A stretch of DNA of 64,000 bases from Bacillota bacterium (GTDB lineage Bacteria > Bacillota > Clostridia > Peptostreptococcales > Anaerovoracaceae): the NCBI GenBank assembly GCA_017432725.1, contig JAFRIQ010000035.1, forward strand, positions 80,009 through 144,008, in the 5' to 3' direction. The notes under the pieces are model-generated. The model was not told where the DNA came from. It made no database searches and was given only the letters and a program-made list of their open reading frames with translations. Positions within the stretch are counted from its first letter, which is position 1. The number at the start of each line of letters is the position of its first letter. Made by a program: the position numbers and the translations under genes. Shown piece by piece: positions 1 to 9,242 of the stretch.

Positions 1-1308
1 AGGATATGCTGTCTTGTCAACGATGGCGCGGAGCACTGACGGTGCCTGCTTTGAATAATAATATGTGTTAAGAGTACTTGTGATGAAAGGCTGAGGAATG
101 CCCCATTCGGCCATTCCGAGCTGAGCTGCAGCCATCTTGTGCTGGCTCTCTGTGATCTTTCCTTCAGCAAAGCACTGCTCTATGTAGGAAACGGATCCGG
201 AATATGCAGGAACGTTGCTGCACTCAAGGAAGGATCTGTCCTGGATCTCCTTGCTGGAGAGATGCTTGATGAGCTCCTGCTCCTTTGCATATTTGCTGGA
301 AGCGGAGTTTGCATTGATCATGAAGCACTTGCAGTCTGCGAAAGTTCCGCCTCTGAAAGTATCTCCGGCTGCTACGCCTGTAAGTCCTTCGACGGAAGCG
401 GGCGTAAGGGTGAAGGTCGGGATGAGTGTGATGCCGAGGTTGCTCTCACCAAGCGCAGCGCTGGCTGTTTTGAAATGCCAGGATCCGCCTATGACTGCAA
501 GAACGCCCTTGTTGTCTTTATCAAGATCTGCATCCCATCCGTCGGAGGAAGCCCACTTGAAGCCGTTGGGATCCGCAGCGAATGCCTGGAGCCATCTGTA
601 GATAGCAACGGTATCGTCGCCCTGGCAGTTGCTCGTTCCCTTTGCGCCGCCGAGGACCTTGTCCGCGCCTTCGTAGATCTTTACCGTCGTGCTCTTGTCA
701 TCGACCTTTCTTGCAAGGATCGCAAAGGACATATTGAATCCGTCGTCGCCGGTTACCGTTATGGCTTTGCAGCCGGCTGCTCTTGCAGCTTCTCTTAAGC
801 CTTCGAAGCTCTTTGCCTGCTCCTCAGTTACGAGAGCTTTGTTGTAATACAGGAAGAGAGCCTGGGAAATGTAAGGCACTCCGTAGAGATATTCTTTATC
901 GTTCAGGGACGAATAGATGACGTTTTTGAAAGCTTCCGGATTGTCAGCCGTGACCTGGGCTATGAGAGCCTCGTCGGTGATGGGCTTAGCGCACTGGGTG
1001 GAAGCCAGTTTACCGATGTTGTCGTGAGCAACCGTGTAGATATCAGCGGCAGCCGTGGGGTCATTGGTGATGACGCCGGCAACGGAGCCCGTATCCATGC
1101 CCTTTACCTCGATCTTGTATCCGAAATCGCTATTTGCGGCGAGATATTCGTCGCATACTTTCTGATAGAACTCAGCCGACTCTTCGCCGACCCAGACACG
1201 GATGATACCGTCGTCTTTTTCTTCTTTCTTGCCGCTGTCTCCGCCGCAGCCCGTGAAAAGCACCAGGGTCATCGCAAGAACCAGCAGTATTGCAGTTAAC
1301 TTTTTCAT
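1..1308 (-). CDS. Sugar (maltodextrin-like) ABC transporter substrate-binding lipoprotein, partial
   Basis: The gene is cut by the left edge, so its C-terminus is missing; 436 residues are visible. The start is an ATG at 1308 behind GGAGGATAAAGAG. The N-terminus is a lipoprotein signal peptide (MKKLTAILLVLAMTLVLFTGC) followed by a charged linker. The mature part looks like a family 1 extracellular solute-binding protein, with stretches such as IIRVWVGEESAEFYQKV and VPYISQALFLYYNKALV. It would sit on the outer face of the membrane and deliver sugar to an ABC importer. It is the last visible gene of the starch locus, after an MsmX-type ATPase, so malto-oligosaccharides are the likely ligand (inference). 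Permease genes would be expected just beyond the left edge. Confidence 0.85.
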   Translation of the reverse strand, partial: MKKLTAILLVLAMTLVLFTGCGGDSGKKEEKDDGIIRVWVGEESAEFYQKVCDEYLAANSDFGYKIEVKGMDTGSVAGVITNDPTAAADIYTVAHDNIGKLASTQCAKPITDEALIAQVTADNPEAFKNVIYSSLNDKEYLYGVPYISQALFLYYNKALVTEEQAKSFEGLREAARAAGCKAITVTGDDGFNMSFAILARKVDDKSTTVKIYEGADKVLGGAKGTSNCQGDDTVAIYRWLQAFAADPNGFKWASSDGWDADLDKDNKGVLAVIGGSWHFKTASAALGESNLGITLIPTFTLTPASVEGLTGVAAGDTFRGGTFADCKCFMINANSASSKYAKEQELIKHLSSKEIQDRSFLECSNVPAYSGSVSYIEQCFAEGKITESQHKMAAAQLGMAEWGIPQPFITSTLNTYYYSKQAPSVLRAIVDKTAYP

Positions 1309-1329
1309 CTCTTTATCCTCCATGAAAAA

Positions 1330-1983
1330 CTAGTTGATTCCGTCGTATGATATTTTTTCTATGACCGTAAGTCCGGTCATCAGATCGCATAAGCATCTGT
1401 TATCGCTGATAAGAAGCATTTCCGTGAGCCTCAGCACCGGTACCAGCAGGAAGGTGAATATTCCTGTGAAAAGATACAGCGCAAGGCTGTCTATGAAGAA
1501 AACGAATGAGAATCTTGCGAGGATCTGAAGTCTGCTTGCCTTCCCCCGCCTCTGCCTGCTGAAGAGCATGACTCCTGTCATGAGTTTTCCGGGAGTCGAT
1601 CTTTCTTTAGACATAAGGGGCACTGCGAGAAGCACCAGACCTTCGGATATGAACGCCGAAAGGGCTTCCAGCAGATATCCGTGAAGATTTGCCGCAAAGC
1701 GCTCGTTCCTGAACTCTTCGTCCTTTTCGAGAGCTTCCCTTATTTCGTCTGCGCTCACAACTCCGTCGAGGCGGGCATAGTATTCTTTCGCTATCTCGTT
1801 CGATCTTTCCACGTGAGCCCTGTAGGTCCCCGCCATAGGAGTCCTCATTACAAGGGCCGTGAGAAGCATGAAGATGGCGAATATGAGCACTATGTCGAAT
1901 CCGTCGGCTATGATCCTCTTGAGAAGATAGGGCCTGGAATTCGCTTCGATCTCTATTTGTTTTCCTCCGGACACTACCTTCAT
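1330..1983 (-). CDS. RDD family membrane protein
   Basis: This is a 217-residue integral membrane protein with the RDD-family layout. A first hydrophobic segment lies near residues 27-48 (ADGFDIVLIFAIFMLLTALV), further segments near 105-125 and 155-185, and the motif STPGKLMTGVML is typical of the family. The start is the ATG at 1983, one base after the stop of the upstream sugar ABC ATPase. There is no clear Shine-Dalgarno sequence, so translation is probably coupled. RDD proteins are poorly defined; some have been linked to ion transport. Its place between a sugar ATPase and a sugar-binding protein shows co-transcription, not a proven role in sugar uptake. Confidence 0.8.
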   Translation of the reverse strand: MKVVSGGKQIEIEANSRPYLLKRIIADGFDIVLIFAIFMLLTALVMRTPMAGTYRAHVERSNEIAKEYYARLDGVVSADEIREALEKDEEFRNERFAANLHGYLLEALSAFISEGLVLLAVPLMSKERSTPGKLMTGVMLFSRQRRGKASRLQILARFSFVFFIDSLALYLFTGIFTFLLVPVLRLTEMLLISDNRCLCDLMTGLTVIEKISYDGIN

Positions 1984-1984
1984 A

Positions 1985-3871
1985 TCAGCAGATCTTCATA
2001 TCGCTTTCGATAGAATAGACCGAAACGTCTTCGCTGCGGAAGGCTACCTTTGCAGGGCCAAGGACCGTGTCTTTGTCCGCTTCGATGAGGAACTCCTGAT
2101 CGCCGGCCTTCGCCTTAGCGTAGCGAACGTTGCCGTAGTCGAGAATATCGACGATCTCGACGGCAAGGCCTTCCCCTTCGGAAAGATGCATGCTCTTTCT
2201 GTCCACAGCGTATCTGTAGGTCTTCTTGTAGCAGCTGTCTCCGTCGATGGCGTTGATCTTGATCTTGTATCCGTCTTCAGCCTGAGCTTCGAGGGAGTAA
2301 TCTCCGATCCTGTAGAAGAAGTGGAGCACTCTTTCTCCGCCTTCCTTGACCTCGGTCTTGTAGAAAGTTCCGTCGATCGTATCCTCGTCGGGAATAGCCT
2401 TGAGAAGCTCCTTCCCTCCGGCTTTGAGATCGGTTTTTTCGTTGAGCAGCGAGAAGCTGTAATCGTCTCCTGCCTTCACGTCTTCACCTACGAGAGCGAA
2501 GATGTATCCTTCGCCATATCTGAGGTATGCCAGGTGCTTGTCGTCCACCTGTTCCACGCGTGCTACCGGCAGTTTGAAATCCTTGCCCGGAACGATAGCC
2601 GCGGGCGGGATGACCAGTTCGAAGCTGTCTTCGCCCTTAAGGGCATCGGCATAGACCTTGGGCATGGCCACGGTGCTTCCGAGAAGATCCATGCCGTTTC
2701 CGGCAGCCTTCACCTCTACGGTGTTGAAAGGCGGGATCTTGCTCATCAGGGTCACTTCGGTCTCTGCGTCGAAGAAATGTACCTTGGACGGATTGGGCTC
2801 TGCATATACCACGTCTCCGACTTCGATATCGTCTCTGTCAACGACCTTGGCGATGATGCTGTTTCCTTCGTCCTTCATCGTGAATTCGCCCAGGTGATCT
2901 CCGAGTTTTCCGTAGATGATGGTCTCGTTTCCGAGGCGTTCCACGTTGGTCACAACGAACCTGAGTCCTCTTTCGTCTCTGTCCACTGTCATATGCTCGG
3001 GACGGATACCGAAGGTGACTTTTCTGCTGCCGTCAAGGTAACTCGGATGGATCTTCGATACGCTTTCGTAAGGAACGGTGATGGTATCGCCGTTGTCGAA
3101 TCTTACGACGACGTTTTCATGTTCTCTCTTGAGAGTCACGTCGAAGAAGTTCATCTGGGGCGTTCCGATGAATCCGGCCACGAACTTGTTGTAAGGTTCG
3201 TTGTAAAGGTTCATCGGTGTGTCGATCTGCTGAACGTATCCCAGCTTCATGACTACGATCCTCGTTCCCATGGTCATGGCTTCGACCTGGTCGTGGGTGA
3301 CGTAGATGAAAGTGGTGTTCAGACTCTTGTGAAGAGCGGTGATCTCGGTCCTCATAGCCGCTCTCAGCTTTGCGTCCAGGTTGGACAGAGGCTCGTCGAG
3401 AAGGAATACCTTAGGATCCCTTACGAGAGCTCTTCCAAGAGCAACACGCTGTCTCTGGCCGCCGCTCATCTCTTTAGGCTTGCGCTCAAGATAGTCTTCG
3501 ATATCGAGCATCTTGGCTGCTTTGAGGACTCTTTCCTTGATCTCCTCTTCAGGCATTTTACGGTTTCTCAGACCGAATGCCATGTTTTCGTACACGGTCA
3601 TATGGGGATAAAGAGCATAGCTCTGGAATACCATCGCTATGTCCCTGTCCTTCGGTTCCATATCGTTTACACGGGTGTCCCCTATAAACAGATCTCCTGC
3701 GGTGATCGATTCGAGGCCTGCTATCATACGCAGGGTCGTGGATTTACCGCAGCCCGAAGGTCCGACAAAGACGATGAATTCACGGTCGGCGATGTCGATG
3801 GAAAAATCACTGACAGCCTTGTGCCCGTTCTCATAGACCTTGTAGATGTGAGAAAGCTTTAGATTTGCCAT
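1985..3871 (-). CDS. Sugar ABC transporter ATP-binding protein (MsmX/UgpC type) with long C-terminal extension
   Basis: The first ~370 residues are a standard CUT1-type sugar importer ATPase. They carry Walker A GPSGCGKST (residues 37-45), the signature MSGGQRQRVALGRA, Walker B VFLLDEPLSNLDA, the switch histidine in YVTHDQ, and a TOBE-like regulatory domain containing FGIRPEHM. Members usually end near residue 370, but this one runs to 628. The extra ~255 residues are mostly beta-rich and end with a second stretch resembling a TOBE domain (GPAKVAFRSEDVSVYSIES). The start at 3871 follows GGAGGAGAAT. It probably energises malto-oligosaccharide uptake with permeases outside the window. ATPase identity is firm; the function of the extension is unknown. 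Confidence 0.92.
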   Translation of the reverse strand: MANLKLSHIYKVYENGHKAVSDFSIDIADREFIVFVGPSGCGKSTTLRMIAGLESITAGDLFIGDTRVNDMEPKDRDIAMVFQSYALYPHMTVYENMAFGLRNRKMPEEEIKERVLKAAKMLDIEDYLERKPKEMSGGQRQRVALGRALVRDPKVFLLDEPLSNLDAKLRAAMRTEITALHKSLNTTFIYVTHDQVEAMTMGTRIVVMKLGYVQQIDTPMNLYNEPYNKFVAGFIGTPQMNFFDVTLKREHENVVVRFDNGDTITVPYESVSKIHPSYLDGSRKVTFGIRPEHMTVDRDERGLRFVVTNVERLGNETIIYGKLGDHLGEFTMKDEGNSIIAKVVDRDDIEVGDVVYAEPNPSKVHFFDAETEVTLMSKIPPFNTVEVKAAGNGMDLLGSTVAMPKVYADALKGEDSFELVIPPAAIVPGKDFKLPVARVEQVDDKHLAYLRYGEGYIFALVGEDVKAGDDYSFSLLNEKTDLKAGGKELLKAIPDEDTIDGTFYKTEVKEGGERVLHFFYRIGDYSLEAQAEDGYKIKINAIDGDSCYKKTYRYAVDRKSMHLSEGEGLAVEIVDILDYGNVRYAKAKAGDQEFLIEADKDTVLGPAKVAFRSEDVSVYSIESDMKIC

Positions 3872-3936
3872 ATTCTCCTCCGTTTAAATATATGGATAAA
3901 TGTATTACTAAGCTGATCAAACAATCAGTTTATACC

Positions 3937-4350
3937 TTATTCGAATCTGACGCCTTTTCTGTCCAGTTCGCTTATGACCCTGCCTACGCCGGTAAGCTTG
4001 GCGTTGATGGTTCCGATCACGTTCCTGCTCTGTCCGTAGACCGTATAGACGTCGTCTTTGTATGATATCCTTCCGATCTCTTCAAAGGATACGGAAGCCT
4101 TTTTGAAAAGGTAGCTCATATGGAGTTTCCCCTCCGATATATACGCCCTGTCGGTGACCATGGCGAAGAGCACCGCGCAGGCGGCGATCGCCACTATCGC
4201 CAGCAGAACGCCTCCGAAAACGGCGAGGCCGTCTCCTCCCCCGCGGACAAAGAGCAGGGCCGCTGCAACGGCGCTTCCTATGAAAGCCGCCAGGGAAAAG
4301 AAGAAGGGGCCCCTGTCGACTTCAGTGCTTATTTCTCCGCGCTTGAACAT
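3937..4350 (-). CDS. Small two-helix membrane protein with PH-like C-terminal domain
   Basis: This 137-residue protein starts at the ATG at 4350, one base after the pullulanase stop codon; a longer in-frame start at 4383 would overlap the pullulanase gene. Residues ~15-65 form two hydrophobic helices separated by a glycine-rich turn (FVRGGGDGLAVFGG). The C-terminal ~70 residues (AYISEGKLHMSYLFKKASV, then FEEIGRISYKDDVYTVYG) look like a bacterial PH-type beta domain of the DUF304/bPH kind. I do not recognise a specific family and infer no enzymatic role. Its tight placement in the starch operon suggests co-expression with the glycosidases and the sugar ATPase. Confidence 0.65.
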   Translation of the reverse strand: MFKRGEISTEVDRGPFFFSLAAFIGSAVAAALLFVRGGGDGLAVFGGVLLAIVAIAACAVLFAMVTDRAYISEGKLHMSYLFKKASVSFEEIGRISYKDDVYTVYGQSRNVIGTINAKLTGVGRVISELDRKGVRFE

Positions 4351-4351
4351 C

Positions 4352-7123
4352 TCAGTTCGCCTTTCTGAGCACAACGGACTCATTGGCGTGGACGTTGAAG
4401 GCTCCGTTTACCCTTCCGTAACTGCTCCGCACGTTGGAATAAACGATATCGTAGTCTCCGTCGAGAAGTACCGTGGTTCCGGATATGGAATGGATGACCA
4501 TCATACCGTCTGCCTCGTAGCGTATATTCCCGCCTTCGACTATGACTTCGCCAAGACGCTCCTTTATCTTTTCACGGCTGTCTAGCCTGAAGACTTCATT
4601 CGCTTTTCTGAAAGAGATGAGTTCCTTTACCTTGTTGAAGGTATCGAGATGATCGACTTTGAGGGAATAGTCCATTACGTTTATGAAGTCGCCCACGTTG
4701 TATGAATTCCCTTCGTATTTCCCGGTCTCTTCATCGTACTTGCTTCTCATGAAGTCTTCGCCTTCCTGGATGAAAGGCACGCCCTCCGCAAGGAATACAA
4801 TGGACTCCGCCTGGGTATATGCCGCCGGCAGTTTATCTCCGCTCACCGTATTCACGAGCTGATCGTAAAGGGTGTAGTTGTCGTGGCATGAAACGTAATT
4901 GAGAACCTTGTCCGGGTCGATATTCTGTGTCTTTACGGTCTCTCTGGAGAAGAGCCCCGGTATGCAGAGAGCGACCTGGGACGCATCCGCGGCGCTTCCC
5001 TGCACGTAACCTTTGCCCGGTCCGTTGTCTCCCCTGACGGCATTTCTGATGACGTCGTTGAAAGCTCCTACGGTGACTCCCTCGAAGAAATCCTGCGCTA
5101 TGGACGCCTGAACCGTCGTCTGACCGGAAAGATTCGTTTCGCTGACGCCTGCCTTAAGTTTAGTGGCGCCGCCGGTCCACGGCTCTCCGTATATCATGAT
5201 CTGCGGATAAATTTCCCTGCAGTCATTGTATATGTCTATCATGGTCTGGTTGTCTATGAGACCCATGAGATCGAATCTGAATCCTGAGAGATGATACTCA
5301 TCTATCCAGAATCTGCAGGAATCCCTGAAGAATTTATTGACCATGTATCTTTCCGAAGCAAGTTCGTTGCCGCAGCCCGAGCCGTTGTAGAATACTCCGC
5401 TTGCCTTGGTGCGGTAATAGTAATACGGCACTATGAGGTTGAGGTTGGAATTTTCGGAGGCTGCCGTATGGTTGTATACAACGTCCATATTGATGGAAAG
5501 GCCTGCCCTGTGCATGGCCATCACCATCTCCTTGAGTTCCTTTACCCTTACGTATCCGTCGTAGGGATCCGTGGAATAACTTCCTTCGGGAACGTTGTAG
5601 TTCTGGGGGTCGTATCCCCAGTTGTAGTTTTCTTTTTTCATCACGCGGGAGCACTTCGTCTCGTCCACGGAGGAATAGTCGTAGAAGGGCTGTATCTGAA
5701 CGTGGGTCACGCCCAGTTCCTTCATGTGATCGAGTCCCGTGGAAACGGTAACGCCGTTTTTCGTATATTTCGTGCCTTCCTGGGCAAGGCCAAGGAACGT
5801 GCCCCTTAACTCTTCAGGCACTCCGCTGGTCTCGCTTATGGTCATGTCTCTTACGTGCACTTCGTAAATAACGGCATCCACATTATTGCCGCTGAAGGGC
5901 CTTTCGTCCTTGTCCCAGCCCTCTATGGAAGCGTTGAGCTTTTTGAAGTTCACTATCATCCCGCGGCGGCCGTTGACTCCTGCGCTCTTGGCATAGGGAT
6001 CCGTGACCTCGTTGGTACCCAGGGCGTTGGTAACGGTATATGTGTAATAGAATCCGTCGAGATCCTCATCTGCCGTATACTCGAATACTCCCTTTTCCCC
6101 TTTCGTCATGGTATATATGGATACAGGTCCTTTCGGGTCTTCGTAATTGCCCGTATCGTAAATGTTGAGAAGGACCTTCGAACTCGTGGGAGCCCAGAGT
6201 TTGAAAGTGGTAGACGACGGATTTGCTTCGTCGTCGAAGCTCACGCCTAAGTCGTCTCCATCGTAGGCGTAGAGCTCGTTGAATTCATCTGTATCGAAAT
6301 AGTTGGTGGTCATAAGTCTGACTTCCTGTATCCACTGGGGATCGAAACGGTAGCTGATCGTAACGACGTCGCCTATATCAACGGCGTCTTTAAGGCTCAG
6401 ATCTACCTTTTTAAGAGAGGAGTCGTATTCTCCCATGGAATAGCTCTTGTATTCCTTTCCGTTCACCGTTACGGAGAAACGCGGAGAATAGGCCTTGAAC
6501 TCGTTAGACAGCGGTTTGAAGTACACGCTCAGGGTCTTTGAATCCTGAAGCATGGCGTAGCTAACTATGGACTTGCAAGCGTTCTCCTCTGTGTCGAATA
6601 CCGTGGATTCCGTAGTGCGCACCCATATGCCCTGTATTCCTCCGGGAGTCTGAGGCTCTATATCTATGGAACGGTCTCCGTCGGGATCCTTGGACCAGTT
6701 GTCCGTCCTTACGATGAATCCCAGCTTTTCTATGGGTTTTCCTCCGGAGATGACCGAAAGATCGAGATCCGCATAGACGCCGTAATCGTCATAACCCGTA
6801 AAGTCGTAGGCGTCGCCGTTGCCTCCGTTGGTCATATCCCATGCCCACACGTTCCAGGGGTCGTAGCAGGCTCTGTCGTTGGTATTGTCGTCGTTCCTCC
6901 TGTAGTGGAGCCTGACGATCCTAGTATCTTCCAAAGGCAGTGACGAATAGTCCGTATCATCCTTGGAATACTTCTCTATGACGTTTCCCGCCGGCTGGAG
7001 CTCGGTAGGCTTGTCGTCGGGCCCTTCCTCCGCCTTTCCGCAGCTGCAAAGAGATGCCAGGGCCAAAGCGGCCATCAGAAGAAATGCAATGAACCTGATC
7101 TTCTTTTTCATGATAAACACCAT
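4352..7123 (-). CDS. pulA: Type I pullulanase, secreted lipoprotein (GH13)
   Basis: This 923-residue lipoprotein cleaves alpha-1,6 branches of starch or pullulan outside the cell. The signal peptide is KKKIRFIAFLLMAALALASL followed by CSC. A second in-frame ATG at 7111 (MKKK) gives a more typical signal peptide and may be the true start; neither start has a strong Shine-Dalgarno sequence. An N-terminal CBM41/PUD-like domain (LHYRRNDDNTNDRACYDPW) is followed by a CBM48-like domain (FKLWAPTSSKVLLNIYD) and a GH13 catalytic barrel. The barrel shows VVYNHTA, the nucleophile region GFRFDLMGL, the acid/base YGEPW and the stabiliser SCHDNYTLYD. It lies directly downstream of alpha-amylase, and the two enzymes would debranch and cut starch together. 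Confidence 0.92.
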   Translation of the reverse strand: MVFIMKKKIRFIAFLLMAALALASLCSCGKAEEGPDDKPTELQPAGNVIEKYSKDDTDYSSLPLEDTRIVRLHYRRNDDNTNDRACYDPWNVWAWDMTNGGNGDAYDFTGYDDYGVYADLDLSVISGGKPIEKLGFIVRTDNWSKDPDGDRSIDIEPQTPGGIQGIWVRTTESTVFDTEENACKSIVSYAMLQDSKTLSVYFKPLSNEFKAYSPRFSVTVNGKEYKSYSMGEYDSSLKKVDLSLKDAVDIGDVVTISYRFDPQWIQEVRLMTTNYFDTDEFNELYAYDGDDLGVSFDDEANPSSTTFKLWAPTSSKVLLNIYDTGNYEDPKGPVSIYTMTKGEKGVFEYTADEDLDGFYYTYTVTNALGTNEVTDPYAKSAGVNGRRGMIVNFKKLNASIEGWDKDERPFSGNNVDAVIYEVHVRDMTISETSGVPEELRGTFLGLAQEGTKYTKNGVTVSTGLDHMKELGVTHVQIQPFYDYSSVDETKCSRVMKKENYNWGYDPQNYNVPEGSYSTDPYDGYVRVKELKEMVMAMHRAGLSINMDVVYNHTAASENSNLNLIVPYYYYRTKASGVFYNGSGCGNELASERYMVNKFFRDSCRFWIDEYHLSGFRFDLMGLIDNQTMIDIYNDCREIYPQIMIYGEPWTGGATKLKAGVSETNLSGQTTVQASIAQDFFEGVTVGAFNDVIRNAVRGDNGPGKGYVQGSAADASQVALCIPGLFSRETVKTQNIDPDKVLNYVSCHDNYTLYDQLVNTVSGDKLPAAYTQAESIVFLAEGVPFIQEGEDFMRSKYDEETGKYEGNSYNVGDFINVMDYSLKVDHLDTFNKVKELISFRKANEVFRLDSREKIKERLGEVIVEGGNIRYEADGMMVIHSISGTTVLLDGDYDIVYSNVRSSYGRVNGAFNVHANESVVLRKAN

Positions 7124-7157
7124 CCTGCCGCTTCCCCGCGGCGTTGCTTAAAAACTG

Positions 7158-9149
7158 TTAAAAACCAGTAAGATCGAAAAAGCCTTCCTTGAGGATATCT
7201 CCTCTGAAGTCGGTGCTCTGTTTGATCACTCCCGTATCCCAGTTGTTCACGTCCTTTATCTCGTATCCCTTTTCGAAGACTCCGATAAGGAAGCCCTCCA
7301 TGCCCTTCGTATCGACGAGCATGACCCCGTCTTTGATCTCGTAATTCTTGCTCCAGTGGCCGGGATTCCAGCTCCATATATACAGATCGTAGTCCGTAAA
7401 ATACTTCTCCGGGATATTGACTACGTTGAATCTGCCTTCTATGAGTTCCACCATGGAATAGGTGAAGCTCTGTTCAAATACGTTGACTCCTTTTCGCAGA
7501 TATACGTTAAGGACCGCCTTGCCGTCTTTCACGTGCTCCCTGAGAGACACCGCCGTTTCCTCGCCGATCTCATGTCTTTCAGCTTCGCTTCCGAAGCTGT
7601 AATAGGCTTCGTCGCAGTTTTTCGCTCCGAGGATCACCTCAAGATCGCCTGCGAAAGTGCAGTCTCTCTGGGATATCTGAAGCTGAGGATGCACGTCCTT
7701 GGATCTCGTCATGACGCAGATGCCGCTGGTATCGAAGCATACCCGGGCTACGCCGTCGCTTACGACTATCTTTTTCCCTGTAAGAGCATCGTAATAGTTG
7801 CCGTTTTCAAGATGGGGCACCGGCACCTTGACTTCCGCTTCCGCGTCTATATCTCCCACGTTCAGTATCAGCGCGCCCTGATCCCCTTCTTTGACCTTCT
7901 CGCAGACGTAGCAGGTATCGGCGGCGGATTCATAGGACTCCGCTCCTACGAAGCGGTTATGAAAGCGGTTGCTGACGGCGACCTCTTCCCTCTCGAAAGC
8001 GTATGATGCCACCTGCCCCACGGTGAGCTCATCTGACGGCCTTGCGTGGAACAGTCCTCCCAGGCCTTTCTTTGCTGCTATGACTGACCAGTATTTCGCA
8101 ACGCGTATATCGGTAAAGTGGGTGTTGGACGTAACGTATTCATCGTGGCTCTCGACCCACGCTATGAGCTTGGCCGGATCGCCGCCCTTAAGCACCGCGT
8201 TTAGTATCTTGGAGGGATCCTTTACCGAAAAGACGCTCTTGAACTGCGATGTGAAGCCGTCGTCGGTCACCAGCATATGATCCGTATAAAGGGAAAGGCT
8301 CCTGCCTGAGGGAGAGCCGAGGATCTCTCCGTATGCGTAGAGATCCTTTCCCGTTTTTTCTTTGTAATATACCCTTGCTTTCTCAAGGGTGTTATCCCAG
8401 AAATCGCTGGGATAATCGGGGTCGGATTCGGTCTCGACGTGCTTTGCGGCATCGAATCTAAATCCGTCTACGCCTGCGTCAATGCACTCTTTGAGCAGGC
8501 TCAGCACTCTTTCCTGAACGTAGGGATTAGCCGTATTGAGATCCGGAAGGTTTCCGTATTGGTAGACCTGGGTCTCCGCGCCTGTTCCTCCCGCATTTTT
8601 GTTGTGATGGAAGGTCAGTCCCGTTCCGTCGACGTCTTCATTTCTGTTCAGGTATATTTTCGGCTCGTATTCGGCGACCAGGGGCGAAACGGTCGGAGTA
8701 CCGTCCGCTTCCTTTCCTTCGTCGTCTGTGGTAGCCATATGGTTAACTACTATGTCGGCCAGGATGCATATCCCGTACTTTTCGGCTTCAGCGCACAGGT
8801 CGATGAGGTCCTGCTTGTTTCCCAGCGCCGAGTCGTTGCCTATGGAAAAGCTCAGGGGCTGATAAAACGCCCACCACTGGGCTCCGCCGCTCTTGGGCTG
8901 CTGCACGGGCATCGTAAGCACGTTTTTGAAACCGGCATTGCAGATGTTTTCAAGGTTGTCCGCTATCTCGCGGTAGGTCCAGTTGAATGCGTGGAGAGTT
9001 AGGCCGTCCTCCGCATTCTCCGGCAGAGAATCTGTGTACGTATCTTCGAAATCCTCGAATTCGGGAATATTATCCTTGCCGCTGCCGCAGCCGGCAAAGG
9101 TCAGGACAAGCATCAGAGCCAAGATAAGAGAAATAAGCTGTTTTCTCAT
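7158..9149 (-). CDS. Alpha-amylase family lipoprotein (GH13)
   Basis: This 663-residue secreted lipoprotein has the signal peptide MRKQLISLILALMLVLTFAG and lipobox cysteine 21. The GH13 catalytic regions are complete: DIVVNH (132-137), nucleophile D233 in GFRFDAAKH, acid/base E275 in YGEIL, and the transition-state aspartate D336 in WVESHDE. After the barrel come a C-terminal beta domain and an extra ~150-residue region resembling an added starch-binding module (ENGNYYDALTGKKIVVSDG onward). The start at 9149 follows GGGAGGGAAACA. It would cut alpha-1,4 bonds in starch at the cell surface, feeding the adjacent ABC importer. Identity at family level is firm; the exact product spectrum is not visible from sequence. 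Confidence 0.92.
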   Translation of the reverse strand: MRKQLISLILALMLVLTFAGCGSGKDNIPEFEDFEDTYTDSLPENAEDGLTLHAFNWTYREIADNLENICNAGFKNVLTMPVQQPKSGGAQWWAFYQPLSFSIGNDSALGNKQDLIDLCAEAEKYGICILADIVVNHMATTDDEGKEADGTPTVSPLVAEYEPKIYLNRNEDVDGTGLTFHHNKNAGGTGAETQVYQYGNLPDLNTANPYVQERVLSLLKECIDAGVDGFRFDAAKHVETESDPDYPSDFWDNTLEKARVYYKEKTGKDLYAYGEILGSPSGRSLSLYTDHMLVTDDGFTSQFKSVFSVKDPSKILNAVLKGGDPAKLIAWVESHDEYVTSNTHFTDIRVAKYWSVIAAKKGLGGLFHARPSDELTVGQVASYAFEREEVAVSNRFHNRFVGAESYESAADTCYVCEKVKEGDQGALILNVGDIDAEAEVKVPVPHLENGNYYDALTGKKIVVSDGVARVCFDTSGICVMTRSKDVHPQLQISQRDCTFAGDLEVILGAKNCDEAYYSFGSEAERHEIGEETAVSLREHVKDGKAVLNVYLRKGVNVFEQSFTYSMVELIEGRFNVVNIPEKYFTDYDLYIWSWNPGHWSKNYEIKDGVMLVDTKGMEGFLIGVFEKGYEIKDVNNWDTGVIKQSTDFRGDILKEGFFDLTGF

Positions 9150-9190
9150 TGTTTCCCTCCCGAACGAAGAATGAACGCCAATTAAGGCTC

Positions 9191-9229
9191 AATATAAAAA
9201 CAGAAGGGCTCCATAAAAGAAGCCCTTCT
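9191..9229 (-). terminator. Intrinsic terminator or intercistronic hairpin after the starch-binding lipoprotein
   Basis: A perfect 9-bp stem (9202-9210 with 9221-9229, AGAAGGGCT) has a 10-base loop. On the minus strand it is followed by a T-rich run (TTTTTATATT). It lies between the starch-binding lipoprotein stop and the amylase start, so it can end or reduce transcription into the glycosidase genes. Confidence 0.8.
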
Positions 9230-9242
9230 TTGATAAAGTGAA

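Noticed and set aside
2186-3862. Long plus-strand open frame opposite the sugar ABC ATPase
   Set aside because: It is the antisense shadow of a gene with unmistakable ABC motifs; its product shows no domain.
3872-3936. Small hairpin (CTGAT/ATCAG) before the sugar ABC ATPase
   Set aside because: A 5-bp stem without a T run is too weak to call a terminator or regulatory element.
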